DNA from: Bacteroidota bacterium
GTDB lineage: Bacteria; Bacteroidota; Bacteroidia; Flavobacteriales; Flavobacteriaceae
Direction of reading: 5' to 3'
Assembly (NCBI GenBank): GCA_947468985.1
Contig: CANINJ010000150.1
Location: 1-5,142 of the forward strand
Length of the DNA: 5,142 bases
In this document: in pieces, positions 1 through 5,142 of the stretch
Numbering within the stretch: position 1 is the first letter of the stretch
How the letters are laid out: every line of letters begins with the position of its first letter
The notes under the pieces: model-generated
The model's database searches: none
The model's input: the letters and a program-made list of their open reading frames with translations, nothing else
What the model was told of the DNA's origin: nothing
Made by a program: the position numbers and the translations under genes

Positions 1-1875
1 GTCTGCATAAACTAATTTACCTAAAAGTACAATTGCAATTGGGAATCCAATAGTCAAAATTCCAGGTAACATCATTTCGCGTAAAGCGGCTTTTGTAGAA
101 ATATCAACACATTTAGCATATTCAGGTTTCCCTGTACCTTCCATAATTCCTGGAATTTCTCTAAACTGACGACGTACTTCATAAACCATATCCATTGCAG
201 CTTTTCCAACAGAATTCATTGCTAATGCAGAGAAAACTACTGGTATCATTCCACCTACGAATAACATTGCCAAAACTGGTGCTTTGAAAATATTGATTCC
301 GTCGATTCCTGTAAAAGTTACATAAGCAGCAAATAATGCCAAAGAAGTTAATGCAGCCGAAGCGATTGCAAAACCTTTTCCAGTTGCAGCCGTTGTATTT
401 CCAACTGAATCCAAAATATCTGTTCTTGTACGAACTTCTTTAGGTAATTCACTCATTTCAGCAATTCCACCTGCATTATCAGAAATTGGTCCGAAAGCAT
501 CAATTGCCAACTGCATTGCTGTTGTAGCCATCATTGCAGAGGCTGCTAAAGCAACACCATAAAATCCTGCAAATGCATAAGAAGACCAGATTGCTGCTGC
601 AAATAAAAGTACGGTTGGGAACGTAGAAATCATTCCTGTTGCCAAACCTGCAATTACATTTGTTCCTGCTCCAGTTGATGATTTTTGTACAATTGCCATA
701 ACTGGTTTTGTACCTAATCCTGTGTAATATTCTGTTACAGATGAAATAGTAGCTCCAACAACTAATCCCACGATTGTTGCATAGAAAACTCTCATTGAAG
801 AAATATCTTTTAGCCCTTCTCCGAAGAAACTCATTTTCATAGTTTCAGGCAACATAAATTTAACTAAAACATAACAAGCAATTGCTGTTAATGCAATAGA
901 AATCCAGTTACCAATGTTTAATGCTTTTTGAACTTGTGGTTCTTTAGCATTGTCATCCGATATTTTCACAACCATAGTTCCGATGATAGAGAATAAAATT
1001 CCGAAACCAGCAATTGCCATTGGCAATAAAATTGGTCCTATTCCACCGAAAGCATCTTGAATGTTTCCACCCATATCTTTAATCACATAGTTTCCAAGTA
1101 CCATGGCAGCAAGAACAGTTGCAACATAAGAACCAAATAAATCGGCACCCATTCCGGCAACATCACCTACGTTGTCTCCAACATTATCTGCAATTGTAGC
1201 AGGATTTCTTGGATCATCTTCTGGAATACCAGCTTCAACTTTACCTACTAAATCAGCTCCAACATCAGCAGCTTTAGTATAAATACCACCACCAACACGA
1301 GCAAACAAAGCGATTGATTCTGCTCCAAGAGAGAAACCAGCTAAAGTTTCCAAAACTATTGTCATTTTATATGTTCCGCCATTTGCCCAATTTCCACCCA
1401 TAAAATAATGGAAAAAGAAAATAAAGAAACCTGTTAAACCTAAAACGGCTAAACCAGCAACTCCTAATCCCATAACTGTTCCACCACCAAAAGAAACTTT
1501 TAATGCTTGTGGCAAACTTGTACGAGCCGCTTGAGTTGTTCTTACGTTTGTTTTAGTTGCAATTTTCATTCCCATATTCCCTGCTAATGCTGAAAAGAAA
1601 GCTCCAAAAATAAATGCTACTACTATTAATATATTTGTAGTTGGAACTACAAATGAAATTCCTGCCAATACAACACTTGCTATTACAACAAATATTGCTA
1701 ATAATCTATATTCTGCTTTAAGGAAAGCTAGGGCTCCTTCATAGATATAATCTGAAATTTCTTTCATTTTACCATCTCCGGCATCTTGTTTTAAAACCCA
1801 GCTTCTTTTGATTGCCATAAATGCCAATCCAATTAATGCCATCACTATTGGCACATAAATCATCAATGATTCCAT
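1..1875 (-). CDS. hppA: Membrane-bound K+-dependent ion-pumping pyrophosphatase, 5' part (cut by window edge)
   Basis: This integral inner-membrane enzyme hydrolyses pyrophosphate to two phosphates and uses the energy to pump H+ and/or Na+ out of the cytoplasm. The frame is open for 625 codons from the ATG at 1875 to the left edge, so the C-terminal part, including the last conserved catalytic loop, is missing. The protein is mostly hydrophobic helices; the first spans about residues 5-22. Family signatures are clear: GADLVGK (206-212), EDDPRNP (219-225), DNVGDNVGDVAG (230-241), GADLFGSY (243-250) and DAFGPISDNAGG (459-470). The acidic and lysine residues of these loops bind Mg-pyrophosphate. 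The motif GNTTAATGKG (492-501) has Ala496 where K+-independent enzymes have Lys, so K+ dependence is expected. The usual TM6 gate glutamate is absent (Gly248, Ala252), while Glu186 lies in TM5 (GAES), which makes the pumped ion uncertain. The start is supported by the N-terminal match to flavobacterial HppA; no Shine-Dalgarno is seen. No frameshift was found. Confidence 0.97.
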   Translation of the reverse strand, partial: MESLMIYVPIVMALIGLAFMAIKRSWVLKQDAGDGKMKEISDYIYEGALAFLKAEYRLLAIFVVIASVVLAGISFVVPTTNILIVVAFIFGAFFSALAGNMGMKIATKTNVRTTQAARTSLPQALKVSFGGGTVMGLGVAGLAVLGLTGFFIFFFHYFMGGNWANGGTYKMTIVLETLAGFSLGAESIALFARVGGGIYTKAADVGADLVGKVEAGIPEDDPRNPATIADNVGDNVGDVAGMGADLFGSYVATVLAAMVLGNYVIKDMGGNIQDAFGGIGPILLPMAIAGFGILFSIIGTMVVKISDDNAKEPQVQKALNIGNWISIALTAIACYVLVKFMLPETMKMSFFGEGLKDISSMRVFYATIVGLVVGATISSVTEYYTGLGTKPVMAIVQKSSTGAGTNVIAGLATGMISTFPTVLLFAAAIWSSYAFAGFYGVALAASAMMATTAMQLAIDAFGPISDNAGGIAEMSELPKEVRTRTDILDSVGNTTAATGKGFAIASAALTSLALFAAYVTFTGIDGINIFKAPVLAMLFVGGMIPVVFSALAMNSVGKAAMDMVYEVRRQFREIPGIMEGTGKPEYAKCVDISTKAALREMMLPGILTIGFPIAIVLLGKLVYAD

Positions 1876-1907
1876 ATTCTACTTATTGGTTATTAAATAA
1901 TTGGTTG

Positions 1908-1915
1908 CAAATGTA
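1908..1915 (-). promoter_or_regulatory. Putative -7 promoter element for hppA
   Basis: On the minus strand this reads TACATTTG, an exact match to the Bacteroidetes primary sigma -7 consensus TAnnTTTG, 32 bases before the hppA ATG. Transcription would begin near 1900-1903, giving a leader of roughly 25-30 bases. I see no good -33 TTG at the usual spacing. That position falls in the T-rich arm of the upstream terminator hairpin, so the -33 contact would be weak or atypical. The match is a short AT-rich motif and could occur by chance. Confidence 0.45.
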
Positions 1916-1932
1916 ACAAAACCTTAACAAAT

Positions 1933-1967
1933 AAAAAAGCACTATTCCACAAGAATATTGCTTTTTT
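1933..1967 (-). terminator. Intrinsic terminator after the DUF5686 gene, symmetric on both strands
   Basis: Perfect 9-base arms (AAAAAAGCA at 1933-1941, TGCTTTTTT at 1959-1967) enclose one C/T mismatch, then a 5-bp inner stem (TATTC/GAATA) and a 5-base loop. Both strands end the hairpin with six T, so it could stop transcription either way. With all genes on the minus strand, its evident job is to end the DUF5686 transcript, about 154 bases past that stop codon. It lies only about 58 bases before the hppA start, so hppA needs its own promoter just downstream or depends on readthrough. Confidence 0.8.
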
Positions 1968-2120
1968 AAATAATTGATGGTTTTATTCCTTTCTATTCAT
2001 ACTACAATGATTTGATTGATACAATATGCATATCATATAAGAACCTTTATAAATTCCATATCAAAGTTATTGAAACGCATTATTTGTTCTTTTTTTTGAA
2101 ATATAGAGCCGGAATGGCCT
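1968..2120. other. Gene-free 3' region between DUF5686 stop and terminator
   Basis: This AT-rich stretch would form the 3' untranslated tail of the DUF5686 transcript. It contains a poly-T run on the plus strand (about 2088-2097), a 10-base palindrome ATATGCATAT (2024-2033), and a TAnnTTTG match on the minus strand (TAACTTTG, 2062-2069) without a TTG upstream. None of these is strong enough to call a regulatory site. No credible protein or RNA gene was seen. Confidence 0.5.
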
Positions 2121-4613
2121 CTAAAAATAGAATCCAAACGAGCCTTTTATTCCGAAATTATTGGTGTCGGGAGAAATGTAACTTCCTCTCCAACTGAATT
2201 CGATTTTGAAGACTTTGAAGATGTTTCCAATTCCTGCATTGTATTCCCAATAGCCATTTTCAGGGGCATTATAGATTAATTCTGATGCATTTAGGGCTCT
2301 GTTTTTATCGGAAATATTTCCGTAAACACCTTTTACGCCGATTGTTTCTCGCCAATTTAGCTTTCTTAAGTATGGAATTCTTGAGAAAATTCGACCTCCA
2401 AAATTGTGTTCTAATTGGACTGTTGCGTATTGATCGGCTTCAAATTCGTAGAAATTTAGAAGGTTGAACGTGTTTTGAATAGTGAAATAAGTTTGATTTC
2501 CTGGAACAATACTTAGTAATCCTAAAGGCACTTCGCCATAAGTTTTTCCTAATTCAACGATGGCGTCTAAGCGACCAATTCCACCCATAATGATGGGTTG
2601 TTTGTAATATAATTGTAGTTTTTTATAGTCAAAATCACTATTGAAAACACCTTTTAATCCTTGACTATAATTCATGAAAACCCTTGAAAACGGACTGTCA
2701 ACATAGGAACGTTCGACACCGTGACCTATCGATTTTCGTTTTGGTGTGTAATCGACTTGGAGGTTTATTTCAGATTGTTTTAGGTTGCTTTTTGTAATGC
2801 CTCCATTGCCTAATGCATCGGGCAATGTGGTGTAATAATCCAATTTAAAAACGGAAGATGCGGACTCTAAAGTTCTAAAAGAGAAGCCTGTTTGCAAGGT
2901 CAAATTTTTTGCTGGTTCAATTTCTAAGGAGAGAGTACTCAGATTTATATTGGTTAATTTTCCGTTACTTCCGGTTGTAAAAAGGGCTGATGAAGCGAAA
3001 CTTCTGCCCATTACATCGTTAGTTGTGGTGAGGCTTGCTCCAATTTGTTCAATATCTCTCCTGTTGCCTCCTTCAATAATAATGCGTTTATTTTTATCTA
3101 ATAACCATTTCCCAGAAATTCCATATTTGAATTTATTGTCCTTGAAACCATAGGCCGTGTAGCCTTGAATTCGCCATGGATCATTGGCTCCAAAATAGGT
3201 TCTACCGCCTGTTCGCAATCGAAAACCCTCGACTTCATTGAATCCTACAGTTGAAAAAATGGGGCCGTAATCAAAATGTCCTTTTTGAATATAACCGCTT
3301 CCTAAAATGGTGACCAAATCGTATAGTTGTCTGAATTTTCTGTTAGTTTGTAATGTATCTAACATTTTATAGACTCCTTTTTCATCTTTATTTAGATTCT
3401 CAAAACGATTTTCTTCCCAAAATTCATCGGGTTTTAAATAGACTGTGTCGTCCTGATTATTGACTTCTTCTTTATAAAAAACATCGGATTTTTTAACATT
3501 AAATTCGTGATTTTTGTACAATGTGGTTCTTTTTCCATATAAACCCCTTGATTTTTCTTTTTTGTTCAAAGCGAAATCAGTCATCATATAATCTCTTGTT
3601 AACAAGAAAACAGAATCATTTAAAACTTCAAATTCTTGCTCGATATAAATGTCTTTTACCCAGTTAATATTAGCACTTTTGGTAACCGCCATATTAATGT
3701 TTTTGATGGCATAAGTAGAATCATTTACCCAAAAATCTCCTTTGAAAGTCAATTCGTTTTTTCGTCTTGGATAAAATACAATGTTATAGCACCATTTTTT
3801 ATCTATAAAAGTACTGTCTCTCAAAACATAATTATAGACATCAATTCCTGTTCTTGAAAGCGGACTTGTAAACGTTTTATCGTAAAATCTCAGGTAATTA
3901 CTATAAATATCATACTCATTATATAAGTCTTTAATAAAAGCTATAATTTGCTGATTGGTATTGAATCCGGAGTTTTTATTTGCCTTTAAAATTTCTTTGA
4001 CTTTTCCTTTAATATTATCACCATACACATTTGAAAGTGCTTCGTTAATGAAAATTGGCAAGTAGGTTTTACCCGTAACTTTAGAAGTATCGACTTGTTT
4101 GAAAATAAATTCCATTCCTTTGAAAATCTTACTTTTCATAAAAGCACTGTCGATAGTATTCATATCAAATTCTACTTTCTCGTACTTCTCCATTTGGTAT
4201 TGATTGAACTGACGCAAACCATTTTTGCGTTTTCGTTCCCAAATTTTACGAAGAATATCCAACGCAGGATTGTTCTTTTTGGAAGTTTTTCCTGAAAAAA
4301 TCACCACTTCTTGCAACTTTACTCCGTCACTAATTTTGATTTTAAAATCATAGTTAACGGCTTTTGGCAATACAACTTCTTTGGTTTCAAATCCTGCAAA
4401 AGAAACTACAATAACTTTAAGAGTAAGTTGAGATTCTATATAAAAACGCCCATCTTCATTGGTTACAACTCCTTCGGTAGTTCCTTTGAAAACAACATTT
4501 GCGTACGGAACGGGTTGGTTGTCATTGTCCACAACCATTCCGCTTACTTTTGTTTGAGCAAAAGTAAATCCTGTTAATAAAATGAAAATGCTTGTAATTA
4601 ATTTGTATTTCAT
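2121..4613 (-). CDS. DUF5686 outer-membrane protein with carboxypeptidase-regulatory-like domain (830 aa, complete)
   Basis: This is a Bacteroidetes outer-membrane protein of unknown function. Residues 1-19 form a signal peptide (basic MKYK, hydrophobic core, likely cleavage TFA|Q). Residues about 22-103 are a CarboxypepD_reg-like beta-sandwich: VSGMVVDNDNQPVPYANV, then the TNEDGRF turn (51-57) and SFAGFETKEV. The rest matches the DUF5686 type. Its conserved helical start is NPALDILRKIWERKRKNG (115-132), followed by a beta-rich middle (YNIVFYPRRKNELTFKGDFW, 276-295), a DEFWEENR motif (396-403), and FNEVEGFRLRTGGRT (458-472). After that come alternating aromatic strands that look like a beta-barrel and end in FGFYF. 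A C-terminal Phe is typical of barrels inserted by the BAM machinery. There is no TonB plug, so it is not a SusC-type transporter. The ATG at 4613 is chosen because the next Met (residue 26) would remove the signal peptide. It sits just after a terminator hairpin and upstream of hppA, but no functional link to either neighbour is shown. Confidence 0.93.
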   Translation of the reverse strand: MKYKLITSIFILLTGFTFAQTKVSGMVVDNDNQPVPYANVVFKGTTEGVVTNEDGRFYIESQLTLKVIVVSFAGFETKEVVLPKAVNYDFKIKISDGVKLQEVVIFSGKTSKKNNPALDILRKIWERKRKNGLRQFNQYQMEKYEKVEFDMNTIDSAFMKSKIFKGMEFIFKQVDTSKVTGKTYLPIFINEALSNVYGDNIKGKVKEILKANKNSGFNTNQQIIAFIKDLYNEYDIYSNYLRFYDKTFTSPLSRTGIDVYNYVLRDSTFIDKKWCYNIVFYPRRKNELTFKGDFWVNDSTYAIKNINMAVTKSANINWVKDIYIEQEFEVLNDSVFLLTRDYMMTDFALNKKEKSRGLYGKRTTLYKNHEFNVKKSDVFYKEEVNNQDDTVYLKPDEFWEENRFENLNKDEKGVYKMLDTLQTNRKFRQLYDLVTILGSGYIQKGHFDYGPIFSTVGFNEVEGFRLRTGGRTYFGANDPWRIQGYTAYGFKDNKFKYGISGKWLLDKNKRIIIEGGNRRDIEQIGASLTTTNDVMGRSFASSALFTTGSNGKLTNINLSTLSLEIEPAKNLTLQTGFSFRTLESASSVFKLDYYTTLPDALGNGGITKSNLKQSEINLQVDYTPKRKSIGHGVERSYVDSPFSRVFMNYSQGLKGVFNSDFDYKKLQLYYKQPIIMGGIGRLDAIVELGKTYGEVPLGLLSIVPGNQTYFTIQNTFNLLNFYEFEADQYATVQLEHNFGGRIFSRIPYLRKLNWRETIGVKGVYGNISDKNRALNASELIYNAPENGYWEYNAGIGNIFKVFKIEFSWRGSYISPDTNNFGIKGSFGFYF

Positions 4614-4618
4614 AAGTC

Positions 4619-4654
4619 AAAAAAAAACTTCACCAAATGATTTTGATGAAGTTT
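4619..4654 (-). terminator. Intrinsic terminator after pdhB, ending 5 bases before the DUF5686 start
   Basis: The arms AAACTTCA (4625-4632) and TGAAGTTT (4647-4654) pair perfectly. After one mismatch there is a 4-bp inner stem (CAAA/TTTG) closed by a TGAT loop. On the minus strand the hairpin runs into nine T (complement of the A-run 4619-4627), a classic rho-independent terminator about 77 bases past the pdhB stop. There is no comparable T-tract on the plus strand. The T-run ends 5 bases before the ATG at 4613, so any transcript starting upstream would carry the hairpin in its leader. Confidence 0.85.
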
Positions 4655-4662
4655 CAAATATA
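4655..4662 (-). promoter_or_regulatory. Putative -7 promoter element for the DUF5686 gene
   Basis: The minus strand reads TATATTTG, matching the Bacteroidetes -7 consensus TAnnTTTG, and abuts the outer end of the terminator hairpin. Initiation would fall near 4648-4651, inside the first hairpin arm, giving a leader of about 35 bases. A -33 TTG at normal spacing is lacking; the nearest TTG (4694-4696) is about 31 bases upstream, which is too far. Confidence rests on the exact -7 match and on the gene needing a start between two terminators. Confidence 0.45.
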
Positions 4663-4699
4663 GTAATTTTTAATTTATAGACTGTTAATATTCCAACCG

Positions 4700-4722
4700 C
4701 CTAAAAATTCTAAAAATTTAGG
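4700..4722. repeat. Two tandem 9-bp repeats within a short inverted repeat
   Basis: CTAAAAATT occurs twice back to back (4701-4709, 4710-4718). The same stretch is flanked by inverted hexamers CCTAAA (4700-4705) and TTTAGG (4717-4722). It lies just after the pdhB stop and about 40 bases upstream of the putative DUF5686 -7 element, so it could be an operator-like site or simply low-complexity AT-rich sequence. Confidence 0.4.
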
Positions 4723-4730
4723 TTTATTAT

Positions 4731-5142
4731 CTATTTTTTATACATCACTTTTTTCACCGCTTTTACAACGTCGCCTGCGTTTGGCAACCATTCTTTCAAC
4801 AATGTTGGAGAATAAGGTGCTGGTGTATCAGCAGTTGTAATTCTTTGAACTGGAGCATCTAAGAAATCAAACGCACGTTCTTGAACAATATACGTAATTT
4901 CGGAAGCAACACTTGCAAAAGGCCACGCTTCTTCGAGAACTACTAATCTATTAGTTTTTTTAACAGACGTCAATATCGTTTCATAATCTAAAGGACGCAC
5001 GGTTCTCAAATCGATAATTTCACAAGAAATTCCTTCCTTTGCTAATTCGTCAGCAGCTATATGCGCTTCTTTAATAATTTTTCCAAAAGAAACAATTGTT
5101 ACATCAGTCCCTTCTCTTTTAATATCTGCAACTCCAAGCGGA
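4731..5142 (-). CDS. pdhB: Pyruvate dehydrogenase E1 component, beta subunit, C-terminal part (cut by window edge)
   Basis: The E1 beta subunit pairs with E1 alpha in the thiamine-diphosphate-dependent E1 enzyme of the pyruvate dehydrogenase complex, which decarboxylates pyruvate and passes the acetyl group to E2 lipoate in the cytoplasm. The last 136 codons are visible, against about 325 for the whole protein, so the N-terminal pyrimidine-binding half is outside the window. What remains is the transketolase C-terminal domain: PLGVADIKREGTDVTIVSFG, then IDLRTVRPLD, then VVLEEAWPFASVASEI. It ends in the conserved TADTPAPYSPTLLKEWLPN and a basic tail KKVMYKK. A related 2-oxoacid (branched-chain) E1 beta subunit is the main alternative, since the domain is shared, but the ending favours the pyruvate enzyme of Flavobacteria. 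The frame continues without interruption to the right edge. A strong terminator follows the stop. Confidence 0.9.
   Translation of the reverse strand, partial: PLGVADIKREGTDVTIVSFGKIIKEAHIAADELAKEGISCEIIDLRTVRPLDYETILTSVKKTNRLVVLEEAWPFASVASEITYIVQERAFDFLDAPVQRITTADTPAPYSPTLLKEWLPNAGDVVKAVKKVMYKK

Noticed and set aside
2024..2033. ATATGCATAT palindrome as an operator
   Set aside because: A 10-base AT-rich palindrome is common by chance here and lies far from any credible promoter.
2062..2069. TAACTTTG as an alternative -7 element for hppA on the minus strand
   Set aside because: It matches TAnnTTTG but has no TTG upstream, and its transcript would have to cross the strong hairpin at 1933-1967 before reaching hppA.
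2012..2197. Plus-strand open frame of 61 codons starting in the gap and running into the DUF5686 gene
   Set aside because: It is rich in Phe, Tyr and Ile from AT-rich DNA, overlaps the end of a well-supported gene on the other strand, resembles no family I know, and has no promoter match.
2285..4577. Several short plus-strand open frames (60-88 codons) inside the DUF5686 gene
   Set aside because: All lie antisense within one coherent 830-residue gene and show no domain, signal or start context; they are shadows of its codon use.
4731..5009. A separate 92-residue protein starting at a TTG at 5009
   Set aside because: The same frame stays open to the right edge and reads as continuous E1 beta sequence across the TTG, which encodes the Leu of IDLRTVRP, so it is an internal codon.
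1..5142. Mobile elements, CRISPR arrays, tRNA or rRNA genes, defence or toxin systems
   Set aside because: No transposase, terminal repeats, spaced repeats, RNA gene folds or related proteins were seen; coding covers nearly the whole window with ordinary chromosomal genes.

Overview
The window looks like core chromosome of a Flavobacterium-like member of the Bacteroidetes. The evidence is low GC content, no Shine-Dalgarno sequences before the starts, Bacteroidetes-type -7 promoter elements (TAnnTTTG), and protein families typical of Flavobacteriia. All three genes lie on the minus strand. Read in the direction of transcription they are: the 3' end of a pyruvate dehydrogenase E1 beta gene (pdhB-like, entering from the right edge), a complete 830-residue outer-membrane protein with a carboxypeptidase-regulatory-like domain and a DUF5686 barrel region, and the first 625 codons of a membrane pyrophosphatase (hppA, leaving through the left edge).

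The two gaps (about 117 and 245 bp) hold no further genes. Each holds a strong hairpin with a T-tract on the minus strand, which fits an intrinsic terminator for the gene before it, and a TAnnTTTG element that could start the next gene. The three genes therefore look like separate transcription units, not an operon, although the terminators sit very close to or overlap the next promoter. In the gap before the DUF5686 gene the hairpin's T-tract ends only 5 bases from the start codon.

Functionally, PdhB belongs to the complex converting pyruvate to acetyl-CoA in the cytoplasm. HppA is an inner-membrane ion pump driven by pyrophosphate hydrolysis. The DUF5686 protein is an outer-membrane protein of unknown role. 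Nothing in the sequence ties the three into one pathway.

I see no mobile element, CRISPR array, RNA gene or defence system, and no clear sign of horizontal transfer. The points most worth a second look are the unusual placement of the ion-gate glutamate in HppA and the compact terminator/promoter overlaps at both junctions.
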